From Flavobacteriales bacterium UBA1937 (GTDB lineage: Bacteria; Bacteroidota; Bacteroidia; Flavobacteriales; Weeksellaceae), in NCBI GenBank assembly GCA_002337005.1, contig DDFD01000050.1, positions 1 to 37,713 of the forward strand: a DNA stretch of 37,713 nt, in the 5' to 3' direction. Under the pieces are notes generated by a model. The model worked only from the letters and a program-made list of their open reading frames with translations, made no database searches and had not been told where the DNA came from. Positions 1-8,420 of the stretch are shown one piece after another; the stretch's first letter is position 1, and the number at the start of each line of letters is the position of its first letter. A program made the position numbers and the translations under genes.

Positions 1-228
1 AGCTTTACAGAATCTTCCTCGTCTAATAAAACTATTTTTTATGGAAATGAAGATGGCTGTTATTCTATTCACAATTCTCAGGTTCTAGTAGGAGATATAC
101 ATCAATTATTAGATTTTCAGATTGATAAGCTAATTATTTACAGAGAAATTGATAAGCTACAATTAGTTTCTACTACCAAGGCTGAAATTCTATTTTCATC
201 TCTCAGAGCTCCACCATATACTATTTAG
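1..228 (+). CDS. 3' end of a small protein gene upstream of the TonB receptor (partial)
   Basis: The frame is open from the first base to a TAG at 226-228, giving 75 residues of a C-terminus; the start lies outside the window. I do not recognise a named family. The tail reads SSLRAPPYTI. From memory, small proteins with an R-x-P-P tail are often encoded directly upstream of TonB-dependent receptors in Flavobacteriia, where they are suspected to take part in metal handling. One Cys and two His are visible, but no clear metal motif. It sits 89 bp before the receptor on the same strand, so co-transcription is possible. An open frame this long in AT-rich DNA makes a real gene likely; the assignment is weak. 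Confidence 0.5.
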   Translation, partial: SFTESSSSNKTIFYGNEDGCYSIHNSQVLVGDIHQLLDFQIDKLIIYREIDKLQLVSTTKAEILFSSLRAPPYTI

Positions 229-317
229 AATTCAAAAAAATATGTGCGTACCTTTTTCTGAGGTTTTCGCAGATATTTCTATTCCTTTAAGTTTTTAATT
301 CTAAATAAATTTAAAAA

Positions 318-2687
318 ATGTTAATCAAAAAAATATGTTTTTTTGTTGCAATATTTCTTGCAGCACCTTTGTTAATGGCACAATATAAATTATCAGGAAC
401 CATTAAAGATAGTGATACCAAAGAGCTTATAAAAAATGCTTCTATATACTTTTCAGACTTAAAAAAGAACACCACTACAGACCAAAACGGGAGCTATACT
501 TTCAATAATTTAAAAGAAGGAAAGTATTTTGTAGAAATTTCTCATAGCAATTACAGTACTTTTCTAGCTTCCATTGATGTTAAAAATGACACCATTGCTA
601 ATTTTGAATTGCAAAAATCTGCTAAAGAAATTTCAGAAGTTGTGGTAACAGCAGTATCTAGAGCTTCTGAACTTAAGAAAATTCCTGTGGTTATAAAATC
701 AATAGACCAAAGCCAGATTAATCAAAACTCTTCTACTAATATTATTGATGGTCTCAAAAACATTCCTGGGATTAATCAAATTACCACTGGAGCTGCTATT
801 TCTAAACCTGTGATCAGAGGTTTGGGGTATAACAGAGTAATTACTCTAATAAACGGAATAAGGCAAGAAGGGCAACAATGGGGAGATGAACACGGTATAG
901 AAATAGATGATTATTCTGTAGGAAAAGTAGAAATCGTAAAAGGACCAGGTAGCTTAATGTATGGTTCAGACGGAATTGCTGGAGTGCTTAATTTTATCTC
1001 ACAAAAAGCACCATCTGATGATAAAATAGAAAATCAATTAAGCACCAATTATCAGTCTAATAATAATTTGATAGCCAACTCTTTTTCTAACAGAGGAAAT
1101 AAAAATGGTTTTGTATGGGAAGGTAGAATTACCAACAAGATGGCAGGAAATTATGAAAATAAATATGACGATAAAGTTTATAACTCTGGTTTTAAAGAAA
1201 ATGACGGAAATCTAATGCTAGGAATTAATAAAAACTGGGGGCATTCTTATTTCAATTTTAGTACTTATAATAATACGCTCAACATAGTTGAAGGAGAAAG
1301 AGATGCTGACGGAAAATTCACCTATATCAATGGTAATGGAGACGAGATTACCGCTACAGATGCAGATTATAAAGGTTATAAAACTGGTTTTCCGCATCAG
1401 AAAATTAATCATTTGAGATTTACTTCTAACAATTATTTCTTGTTAAAAAGTGGAACCATCAATGCTGATTTTGCCTTCCAAAATAACAAAAGAAGAGAGT
1501 TTGGTAATGCTACCAATCCTAATGATACTGAATTGTATTTTGATTTGAATACCTTTAATTATAATGTGAGATACAACCTAAAAGAATCTAAAAATTGGGA
1601 AACTTCTTTCGGAATCGGAGGTATGCAGCAGTCTAATATCAATAAAGGTCTAGAAGCTCTTATCCCAGATTATAATTTTTTTGACATCGGAGCTTTTGTA
1701 TATACTCAGAAAAAATTTAATAAAAATCTTACTTTGGCAGGAGGTCTTAGATTTGACAATAGAAATGTAGATTCTAAAGAAATGCTAGAAGATAGTGATG
1801 TGAAATTTTCTAAATTCAATAAAAACTACAACGGAATTTCTGGTAGTCTAGGATTGTCTTATCAGATGAATCCTCATTCTACTCTAAAAGTGAATCTTTC
1901 CAGAGGTTTCAGAGCGCCAAATATTGCAGAATTGGCTTCAAACGGTGTACACGAAGGAACTTTCAAATATGAATTGGGAGATATTAACCTAAAATCAGAA
2001 ATTAGTCACCAGATAGACGTAGCTTATTTTCTAAATTCAGATCATATTACGTTTGAATTTACTCCGTTTATTAATTTTATTTCTAATTACATTTATACCG
2101 AAAAATTGCAAGATGCTAATGGAAATGATGTAATTATAGATCCAAGTAATCCTGTTCCTGCTTTTAAATTTACGCAAGGTAATGCACAACTTTTCGGAGG
2201 TGAGATTTTCTTAGATATACATCCGCATCCATTTGATTGGTTGCACTTAGAAAACTCATTTTCTTATGTAAGAGCTACCCAAAATAACCGTCCTGATAAC
2301 GAAAAATTCTTACCATTTATACTTGCTCCTAAATACAGAGGCGAAATAAAAACACAGTTCAAAGAATTAAATGATACGTTTTCAGATTTTTATGCTAAAT
2401 TTTCTGTGGATCATTATTTCAAGCAGAATAATATATTTAGCGCTTTTGATACAGAGACTTCTACACCAGCTTATACCTTATTAAGTGTAGGAGTTGGTGC
2501 TAATATCAAAGCTTTTGGAAGAAAAGATTTCTTCAATTTATTTATCAGTGGAGATAATTTAGCTAATGTAGCTTACCAAAATCATCTGAGTAGATTAAAA
2601 TACGCTCCAGAAAATCTGGCAACTGGTAGAGTAGGTGTGTTTAATATGGGAAGAAACATCAGCACAAAGTTGGTAATCAATTTTTAG
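318..2687 (+). CDS. TonB-dependent outer-membrane receptor with CarboxypepD_reg-like N-terminus
   Basis: A 789-residue outer-membrane receptor that would import a metal, metal chelate or other ligand using TonB energy. Residues 1-21 form a signal peptide ending LLMAQ. A carboxypeptidase-regulatory-like beta-sandwich follows (about 24-105), then the plug (about 115-230) with the classic stretch VEIVKGPGSLMYGSDGIAGV from residue 204. The rest is a 22-strand barrel ending in a C-terminal F (KLVINF), the usual outer-membrane insertion signal. Length is normal. The final repeat (DNLANVAYQNHLSRLKY then GRN) resembles ZnuD-like zinc receptors as I remember them, but substrate cannot be assigned from sequence alone. 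The ATG at 318 places the signal peptide correctly. A hairpin terminator follows at 2758. Confidence 0.93.
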   Translation: MLIKKICFFVAIFLAAPLLMAQYKLSGTIKDSDTKELIKNASIYFSDLKKNTTTDQNGSYTFNNLKEGKYFVEISHSNYSTFLASIDVKNDTIANFELQKSAKEISEVVVTAVSRASELKKIPVVIKSIDQSQINQNSSTNIIDGLKNIPGINQITTGAAISKPVIRGLGYNRVITLINGIRQEGQQWGDEHGIEIDDYSVGKVEIVKGPGSLMYGSDGIAGVLNFISQKAPSDDKIENQLSTNYQSNNNLIANSFSNRGNKNGFVWEGRITNKMAGNYENKYDDKVYNSGFKENDGNLMLGINKNWGHSYFNFSTYNNTLNIVEGERDADGKFTYINGNGDEITATDADYKGYKTGFPHQKINHLRFTSNNYFLLKSGTINADFAFQNNKRREFGNATNPNDTELYFDLNTFNYNVRYNLKESKNWETSFGIGGMQQSNINKGLEALIPDYNFFDIGAFVYTQKKFNKNLTLAGGLRFDNRNVDSKEMLEDSDVKFSKFNKNYNGISGSLGLSYQMNPHSTLKVNLSRGFRAPNIAELASNGVHEGTFKYELGDINLKSEISHQIDVAYFLNSDHITFEFTPFINFISNYIYTEKLQDANGNDVIIDPSNPVPAFKFTQGNAQLFGGEIFLDIHPHPFDWLHLENSFSYVRATQNNRPDNEKFLPFILAPKYRGEIKTQFKELNDTFSDFYAKFSVDHYFKQNNIFSAFDTETSTPAYTLLSVGVGANIKAFGRKDFFNLFISGDNLANVAYQNHLSRLKYAPENLATGRVGVFNMGRNISTKLVINF

Positions 2688-2757
2688 AAAATGTAGAATG
2701 AATACAAAAAAGTATTTTTTTCTAAAATTAAAACAGGAGTTAATGATTTTCATATTC

Positions 2758-2786
2758 GCCACTAGAATTTTCTAGTGGCTTTTTTA
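2758..2786 (+). terminator. Rho-independent terminator after the TonB receptor
   Basis: Stem GCCACTAGA / TCTAGTGGC with an ATTT loop, followed by a run of T. It lies 70 bp past the receptor stop codon and just before the trigger factor promoter. Confidence 0.85.
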
Positions 2787-2806
2787 TGATAAAAATGATA
2801 TATAAG

Positions 2807-2839
2807 TTGTTGTAAATCCGCAAAAAATCATTACTTTTG
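2807..2839 (+). promoter_or_regulatory. Trigger factor promoter, Bacteroidetes type
   Basis: TTGTTG at 2807-2812, a 19-bp spacer, and TACTTTTG at 2832-2839 match the Bacteroidetes sigma-ABfr pattern (TTTG, about 19 bp, TAnnTTTG). The TTG at 2837 that would extend the tig frame lies inside this -7 box, so it cannot be the real start. Confidence 0.75.
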
Positions 2840-2860
2840 CAACTCAAAATTTTTAACAAA

Positions 2861-4195
2861 ATGAACGTTACAAGAACCAATCATGATGAAGTAAGTGCTT
2901 TGCTTACAGTAACTTTAAATAAATCTGATTATAAAGACAAAGTAGAAAAAACTTTGATCAATTATGCTAAAAATGCTACAGTTCCTGGTTTTAGAAAAGG
3001 AAAAGTGCCATTAAGCATGGTGAAGAAACAATATGAAGCAGGTATCGCTTTCGAAGAAATCAACAAACAAATTTCTGAAGCACTAAACAACTACGTTACA
3101 GAAAACAATCTAAAACTAGTTGGGCAACCAGTACCTGTACCAATGAATGAATTGGATTATAATGCTGATGAAATTTCTGTAGGTTTTGAAATTGGTTATG
3201 AACCAGAATTTTCTATTGACTTATCTTCTTACGAAGCACCTCATTATAATGTAGAAGCTTCTGAAAAAGAAATCAACAAGAGCATAGAAAACATGCAAAA
3301 AAGATTTGCAGATAAAGATGCTCAAGAAAAAATAACTAAAGATTCTTATGTAGCACTTTCTATCGCTCAGGTGGTAGAAGCTGATGCAGAAGGAGAGCAC
3401 AACCACGCTCCGAAACAAGTTACTGTTTCTGCTGAGCAAAAAGAAGGTTTCGCTCTAGTAAAAGGAAGCAAAGTAGGTGATGTAATTAAATTAACTAAAA
3501 CTCAGTTGACTGAAAATGAGGATTTAGCAAAAGATCTTAGCTATGATGCTCACGAATTAAGTCACATTCACCACGAAGATTTAGAAGCTACTGTAGTAGA
3601 AATTTTCAAACTAAATCTTGCAGAACTTAACCAAGAATTATTTGATAAAGTTTATGGTGAAGGTAACATTAATTCTGAAGAAGAATTAAAAGAAAGAGTA
3701 AAAAAAGAACTAGACGAATATTTCCAACAAAACGCTGATGTACATTTTGTAAACAAAATTTTAGAAAAAATCGGTGAAAATGAAAAAGTTCAACTTCCTG
3801 AAGCTTTCTTGGTAAAATGGTTACTATTCTCTAATCAAAATATTACTTCTGAAGCTCAGGCTCAAGAAATCTTAGAAGCAGAAAAAGAAATCATTAAAAA
3901 CCAAATTATCGAAGGTAAATTACTAAACGATAATGAGGTGAAAATTGATTATACAGATGTTTTAGCTCAGGCAGAAGTGTTGGTAAACAATCAATTAGCA
4001 ATGTATGGTATTCACAATCTTCCTCAAGAAGAAGTACAGAAATATGCTGTAGAAATGCTGAAACAAGAAGAGCAAGTAAGACAAATTTCTCAAGAAGTAG
4101 CAATGAACAAGCTAAAAGAAGTGATTTTAGAAAAGTCTAAAAAGAAAGAAACTAAAATTTCTCACGATAAATTCTTAGAAGAGCTTAAAAAATAA
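2861..4195 (+). CDS. tig: Trigger factor, ribosome-associated chaperone
   Basis: Trigger factor binds the ribosome exit tunnel and shields nascent chains. The protein is 444 residues from the ATG at 2861. The N-terminal ribosome-binding domain shows the signature GFRKGKVP at residues 43-50. The middle FKBP-like domain (about 145-240) is divergent and rich in His and Glu, as in other Bacteroidetes, so isomerase activity is doubtful. The C-terminal helical arms fill the remainder. The frame stays open upstream to a TTG at 2837, but that codon is part of the promoter; the ATG follows an A-rich leader. It is a single-gene transcription unit, with a promoter before it and a terminator at 4219. Confidence 0.95.
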   Translation: MNVTRTNHDEVSALLTVTLNKSDYKDKVEKTLINYAKNATVPGFRKGKVPLSMVKKQYEAGIAFEEINKQISEALNNYVTENNLKLVGQPVPVPMNELDYNADEISVGFEIGYEPEFSIDLSSYEAPHYNVEASEKEINKSIENMQKRFADKDAQEKITKDSYVALSIAQVVEADAEGEHNHAPKQVTVSAEQKEGFALVKGSKVGDVIKLTKTQLTENEDLAKDLSYDAHELSHIHHEDLEATVVEIFKLNLAELNQELFDKVYGEGNINSEEELKERVKKELDEYFQQNADVHFVNKILEKIGENEKVQLPEAFLVKWLLFSNQNITSEAQAQEILEAEKEIIKNQIIEGKLLNDNEVKIDYTDVLAQAEVLVNNQLAMYGIHNLPQEEVQKYAVEMLKQEEQVRQISQEVAMNKLKEVILEKSKKKETKISHDKFLEELKK

Positions 4196-4218
4196 TTCTT
4201 TAGAAATTGTAAACATAT

Positions 4219-4251
4219 AACTCCCGAATCATCTGATTTGGGAGTTTTTTT
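4219..4251 (+). terminator. Rho-independent terminator after tig
   Basis: Stem AACTCCC / GGGAGTT, extended inside by AATCA / TGATT across a mismatch, then seven T. It begins 24 bp after the tig stop codon. Confidence 0.87.
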
Positions 4252-4264
4252 ATGTGAAAAATAC

Positions 4265-4294
4265 GCTCTTGTTCGTATTACTACTTCGTATTAC
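4265..4294. repeat. Direct repeats of TTCGTATTAC upstream of the sensor kinase
   Basis: TTCGTATTAC occurs at 4272-4281 and again at 4285-4294, a 13-bp period. An inverted partial copy AATACG precedes them at about 4260-4265. The group lies about 70-100 bp upstream of the sensor kinase ATG. Spaced short repeats like these can be regulator-binding sites, but no binding protein can be named and chance is possible in such AT-rich DNA. Confidence 0.4.
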
Positions 4295-4361
4295 AATGTA
4301 GAAATTTGCTTCTGAATCATATCTACATTTTTTATAATTTAGACTATGAAAAACTTTTAGA

Positions 4362-6125
4362 ATGAAACTAAGTTATACCTTATTGTTTTTTGTCTTTTCC
4401 GTTTTATGTTTTGCCCAAAGCACAGAGATAAAAAAAATAGATTCTATTAACAATCTTCCCTTTGAGGTAAGGTTAAAAGATGCCGCTATTTTAGATAAAG
4501 TTTACCTAAAAAATGCAGAAAATGCCACCAAAATAAATTATAGTTCAGGAGAAGCAAAATCATACAGTAACTTAAGTTTGGTGTATTATTATCAAGGTAA
4601 ATATGAAAAAGATTTGTCTTATTCTCTGAAAGCGATTCGTATTTTCGAAAAAATAAAGGATTTAGAAAACCTTTCTTTAGAATGGGGTGAACTAGGTTAT
4701 AGAATGAAAAAAAGAAATATAGAAAAGGCAATACTCTATATGCAAAAAGCAAAATACATCGCCGAAAAAAATAGCCTTAGAAAACCATTGCTCAGTATTT
4801 ATAACAATTATGGAGTGCTAAAGGAAATGAAAGTAGAGTATGATAGTGCACTTTTTTATTATAACAAAGGTCTGGCTCTGAAAGAGAGAATTAAAGATCA
4901 AGTAGGCATCCCTTATAGTTTAAATAATATTGCAGGTGTTTTTGTCCTTAGAAAACAATATGATAAAGCCGAAGACAATTATAAGAAGGCCTTAGAAATA
5001 AGAAAAAAAATAAAAGATACGGTAGGTATCGCAGAGAATTATTCTTACCTCGGAGATTTGTACTTGTCTAAAAATGATTGTAAAAAAGCCATAGATTTTT
5101 ATAAAAGTTCATTAGATATTACAGATAAGTATAAATATGTGGGCTTATCACAAGACTCATACAAAAAAATATCAGAATGCTATGAATCTTTAAATGATTA
5201 TAAAAATGCATTAGCCACTTATAAAAAGCACGCAGCACTTAATGATAGCATTCTAAACCACGAAACCAATTCTAAAATTGCAGAGTTAGAGGTGAAATTT
5301 GACACCAACGAAAAAGAAAAACAGCTTCTGCAGCAAGAATCAGAAATAGAAACTTCTAGAATTAAAGTTACGGTAGCCATAGTTTTTGCATTTTTTGCAT
5401 TGATAATTGGTTTCTTGCTTTATCGCCAACAAATGCTTAAAAATAAGCAGCAAAATCAGAATTTCGAGTTGAAATCTGCCATGGCACAAATAGAAAGTCA
5501 AAATAAGCTACAAGAACAGAGATTGTCTATTTCTAGAGATTTACATGATAATATTGGGGCTCAGCTTACCTTTATTATTTCGTCTTTAGAAAATACCAAA
5601 TTTGGGATTCCTAATTTAGATGCGGCAGTAGAAAAACGCCTCGAAAAAATTAGTGATTTTACCAGAAATACCATTGTAGAACTTCGGGATACTATTTGGG
5701 CAATGAATAAAAAAGATTTTACCATGGAAGACCTTAGTTCTAGAATTTTCAATTTTGTAGAGCAAGCGCAATCTGCCAATCAAAACATTAAATTTAATTT
5801 CAGTATTGATAACCAACTCAAGCACAAAGAATTTTCTTCTGTAGTAGGTGTTAATCTTTACAGAATCATACAAGAAGCGGTAAATAATGCGATGAAACAC
5901 GCCAATGCCAAACATATTATTATTAATGCAGAGCAATTTTCAGAAGGTTTAAAAATAGAAATCAAAGATGACGGAAAAGGATTTGATACAGAAAATACAG
6001 ACTTAGGAAATGGACTGCTGAATATGAAAAAAAGAATAGAAGAGATAGGAGGCGTCTTAGCTGTAAAATCTAATATGGACAAAGGAACTCTGGTAAATGT
6101 AGAAATTCAAAATTTATGGAAATGA
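4362..6125 (+). CDS. TPR-domain sensor histidine kinase (NarL/DesK-type)
   Basis: A 587-residue membrane sensor kinase partnered with the response regulator that follows. Residues 1-19 are a signal peptide (VLCFAQ). A periplasmic domain of tetratricopeptide repeats spans about 40-300, with repeats such as YNKGLALKERIKD. A coiled coil precedes the single membrane helix at about 335-353. The cytoplasmic part starts with a HisKA_3 dimerisation helix, RDLHDNIGAQL, whose H395 is the phospho-acceptor. A HATPase domain follows with the N box around N508 (EAVNNAMKHA), DDGKGFD at 536-542 and GNGLLNMKKR. All catalytic motifs are intact. The stop codon overlaps the regulator start in an ATGA arrangement. 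The signal sensed is unknown; TPRs suggest a protein or peptide ligand. Confidence 0.93.
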   Translation: MKLSYTLLFFVFSVLCFAQSTEIKKIDSINNLPFEVRLKDAAILDKVYLKNAENATKINYSSGEAKSYSNLSLVYYYQGKYEKDLSYSLKAIRIFEKIKDLENLSLEWGELGYRMKKRNIEKAILYMQKAKYIAEKNSLRKPLLSIYNNYGVLKEMKVEYDSALFYYNKGLALKERIKDQVGIPYSLNNIAGVFVLRKQYDKAEDNYKKALEIRKKIKDTVGIAENYSYLGDLYLSKNDCKKAIDFYKSSLDITDKYKYVGLSQDSYKKISECYESLNDYKNALATYKKHAALNDSILNHETNSKIAELEVKFDTNEKEKQLLQQESEIETSRIKVTVAIVFAFFALIIGFLLYRQQMLKNKQQNQNFELKSAMAQIESQNKLQEQRLSISRDLHDNIGAQLTFIISSLENTKFGIPNLDAAVEKRLEKISDFTRNTIVELRDTIWAMNKKDFTMEDLSSRIFNFVEQAQSANQNIKFNFSIDNQLKHKEFSSVVGVNLYRIIQEAVNNAMKHANAKHIIINAEQFSEGLKIEIKDDGKGFDTENTDLGNGLLNMKKRIEEIGGVLAVKSNMDKGTLVNVEIQNLWK

Positions 6126-6769
6126 TTAAAATTGCTATAGTAGATGATAATCTTTTTTTACAAAAAACCATCCAAGAAAAACTCTCTTTTTTTGAGGATA
6201 TTTCTATAAAATCTAAATCTCTAAACGGTAAAGAATTATTACAAAAATTAGAAAAAAATTCAAACTTAGATTTGGTTTTGATGGATATAGAAATGCCAGA
6301 AATGAATGGTGTGGAAACCACTGCTGAGGTAAAAAAAAGATATCCGCACATCAAAATCATTATGCTTACCGTTTTTGATAATGACGAGAATATTTTTAAA
6401 TCCATAAAAGCAGGTGCAGATGGTTATTTACTAAAAGAAATTAATCCTCAGGAATTGCATAATGCCATTATAGAAACACTTTCTGGCGGTGCTGCTATGA
6501 CGCCTTCTATTGCGCTTAAAACATTAAAATTACTCCGTGAACCTCAGATTTTCGAGACGGAGGAAGAGAAAGAACGGATAAAACTTACCTCGAGAGAAAT
6601 TCAAGTTTTGGAACAATTAAGTAAAGGTCTGAAATATGACATAATAGCGGAGAATCTTATTCTTTCTAAAGGTACTATTAGAAAACACGTAGAAAATATC
6701 TATGCTAAATTACAAGTTCACAATAAATTAGAAGCTATACATATTGCCAAAAAAAATAAACTGATTTAA
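6116..6769 (+). CDS. NarL/FixJ-family response regulator
   Basis: A 217-residue DNA-binding response regulator. The receiver domain (1-125) carries the acidic pair D10/D11, the phospho-acceptor D57 in LMDIEMPEMNG and the conserved Lys in GYLLKE. The C-terminal LuxR-type helix-turn-helix (about 152-212) reads LTSREIQVLEQLSKGL with GTIRKHVENIYAKL as the recognition region. It is translationally coupled to the kinase: an ATG at 6116 and another at 6122 both overlap its end, and the ATGA overlap at 6122-6125 makes the second start equally plausible. Its targets may include the secreted-protein genes directly downstream; this is inference. Confidence 0.93.
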   Translation: MEMIKIAIVDDNLFLQKTIQEKLSFFEDISIKSKSLNGKELLQKLEKNSNLDLVLMDIEMPEMNGVETTAEVKKRYPHIKIIMLTVFDNDENIFKSIKAGADGYLLKEINPQELHNAIIETLSGGAAMTPSIALKTLKLLREPQIFETEEEKERIKLTSREIQVLEQLSKGLKYDIIAENLILSKGTIRKHVENIYAKLQVHNKLEAIHIAKKNKLI

Positions 6770-6779
6770 AATTTTTGCT

Positions 6780-7088
6780 ATGAAAAAACTACTATTTCTA
6801 TTTTCCTTGTTTATTTTAATTTCTGTTTCAGCTCAAAATCAAAGTGATTCTGTACTTAAAGTGAACGGAAAACCAATTGAAGCAAAATCCATCAAAAAAG
6901 TAAATTTAGATTCTATAAAAATTGGTGAAAAAATAGGACAGCCAAAATTGGATTCTAATTATGATATTGCAGTTTATACTGTAAAAGAAATATATCATAA
7001 AAACCCTATTACTACTGTATTTTTTTCAATCATTGTATTGGTAGGGATTTTTAAATTTCTCGCAAGAATTTTCAAAAATAAGAATTAA
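6780..7088 (+). CDS. Small exported single-pass membrane protein, unknown function
   Basis: A 102-residue protein with a signal peptide (residues 1-19, ending SVSAQ), a short polar stretch of about 55 residues and a C-terminal membrane helix (about 77-96, TTVFFSIIVLVGIFKFLARI) with a basic tail. The first segment could be uncleaved, giving a two-helix protein with a periplasmic loop. It starts 10 bp after the response-regulator stop, so it is probably in the same transcript. I recognise no family. Its position suggests an accessory part of the two-component system, for instance a membrane partner of the kinase, but nothing in the sequence proves this. Confidence 0.75.
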   Translation: MKKLLFLFSLFILISVSAQNQSDSVLKVNGKPIEAKSIKKVNLDSIKIGEKIGQPKLDSNYDIAVYTVKEIYHKNPITTVFFSIIVLVGIFKFLARIFKNKN

Positions 7089-7163
7089 CATAATATACGA
7101 TTTTTTCCGTATTTACTTGCTTGTTTCTTCCTCATATTTTTACGTCATAAATACTTAAAAACT

Positions 7164-7868
7164 ATGAAAAGAAACTTTTATTTATCTGTAATTCTGTTAA
7201 TTGTATTTTCAGGATTTTTTACTTTTTCTTTTGCTCAAAGAAAAACTTCACTCAAATTTAATTTTGGAACTTCTTTTTCTAAACCAGAAGATGAGTTAGG
7301 AACTGTTGCCAAAAAGGGAAAATCTATGCAACCAACAATTAGTATAGAAGTAGGAAGATTGATTAATTACGGTGCTTCTAATTATGGAGTGAGAGTAGCA
7401 GCAGTTGGCGGTTTAGATTATGCTAATTTTTTGTCAAACGATGCTACTACCGTTCTTAAAACCAGCATCACAAGTATTAAAGGTAGAGTTTACCCAATTT
7501 CTTACAACGGTTCGGTAGAAAAGGCTTTAGATAATGCAAAATCTAGCAATAATTTTTTCGGAGATTTAGGAATGGGATTGTTAATTTACAGTTTTGTAAA
7601 CAGTTTTCATATAAATTATGGTGCTGGTTTCGGGAAAATTGTAGAAAGTTCTAATATAGACGACCCAAATTTTGCAGAAGAAACCGTCAACAGAAATATG
7701 ACGTTTTTTGGCTGGGGATTTCAACCGCAGATTTATACTTCTGAAAGTGGAAAATGGAATGCTAATGCGTTTTTTGATTTCGGTAAATACAAATGGAAAA
7801 ACGGAAATGGAAACATATCTTCCATCAAAGCCAGTTCTTTAGGTTTTGGTTTTCAGTATAATTTTTAA
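7164..7868 (+). CDS. Predicted outer-membrane beta-barrel protein
   Basis: A 234-residue exported protein. The signal peptide covers about residues 1-25 (FSFAQ). The mature part alternates hydrophobic and polar residues with many Gly and aromatic residues, for example GFGFQYNF at the end, and finishes with a terminal Phe. These are the marks of a small outer-membrane beta-barrel of the PorT/OMP_b-brl class. No enzymatic motif is visible. It starts 75 bp after the preceding small membrane protein with no clear terminator between, and a signal-peptide gene follows 10 bp later. It may form the outer-membrane part of a group of envelope proteins encoded here. Confidence 0.75.
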   Translation: MKRNFYLSVILLIVFSGFFTFSFAQRKTSLKFNFGTSFSKPEDELGTVAKKGKSMQPTISIEVGRLINYGASNYGVRVAAVGGLDYANFLSNDATTVLKTSITSIKGRVYPISYNGSVEKALDNAKSSNNFFGDLGMGLLIYSFVNSFHINYGAGFGKIVESSNIDDPNFAEETVNRNMTFFGWGFQPQIYTSESGKWNANAFFDFGKYKWKNGNGNISSIKASSLGFGFQYNF

Positions 7869-7878
7869 AAAAATTAAA

Positions 7879-8412
7879 ATGAAAAAAATCGTTTTTTCCT
7901 TACTGTTTTGCTTATTATCTTTTCTAAATTTTGCTCAAGAAAAAACGTTGAACGAAATTTTAGCGGGACCTTGGAGAGGGTTTTCTAGCGAGCAAATTCC
8001 GAATATGGGCGAAGTAAACACGGGTGTTTACATGAAATTAGTTTTTAATGAAAAAATTGATGGAAGTAAAACCGAATATCCTTTTTATGGTACCAATCAG
8101 ATAGAATTTATTTACACCAATAATTTTGGAACTAAAACGTATTTTGCTGTAGTAAATGTAAGCGGAACTTTTAATGTAAAAGATAAAACACTGTATGTAA
8201 ATGATGATAGTTTTGCTTCTTATGACAGCTTACCAGACGGAATGAATTGGGAACTGGGGAAATTTAAAGTTACTGCCTACAAAGATCAAGATCATCTTGG
8301 ATTTTTTCTCTTGAAAGGAGTAACTCTTGATGCTAATTACAATGTAAAATCGGGAAGTAAAGTTTACTATACTACTGACGTTACCTATAATCCTTGGAAA
8401 CAAAAATATTAA
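7879..8412 (+). CDS. Secreted protein of unknown function
   Basis: A 177-residue protein with a signal peptide (MKKIVFSLLFCLLSFLNFAQ). The frame is open upstream to 7846, but the signal peptide fixes the start at the ATG at 7879, 10 bp after the previous stop. The mature part looks beta-rich, with many Tyr, Phe, Asn and Gly, and an early GPWRGF motif reminiscent of lipocalin-like or calycin folds that begin with a G-x-W. That is only a hint; no family is recognised. It lies in a tightly packed run of exported proteins, with the next gene starting 8 bp downstream, so it is probably co-transcribed and may act with the barrel protein before it. Confidence 0.75.
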   Translation: MKKIVFSLLFCLLSFLNFAQEKTLNEILAGPWRGFSSEQIPNMGEVNTGVYMKLVFNEKIDGSKTEYPFYGTNQIEFIYTNNFGTKTYFAVVNVSGTFNVKDKTLYVNDDSFASYDSLPDGMNWELGKFKVTAYKDQDHLGFFLLKGVTLDANYNVKSGSKVYYTTDVTYNPWKQKY

Positions 8413-8420
8413 AAACACAA

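Noticed and set aside
2837..2860. Eight-residue N-terminal extension of trigger factor from a TTG
   Set aside because: The TTG is part of the -7 promoter box and the family N-terminus begins at the ATG at 2861.
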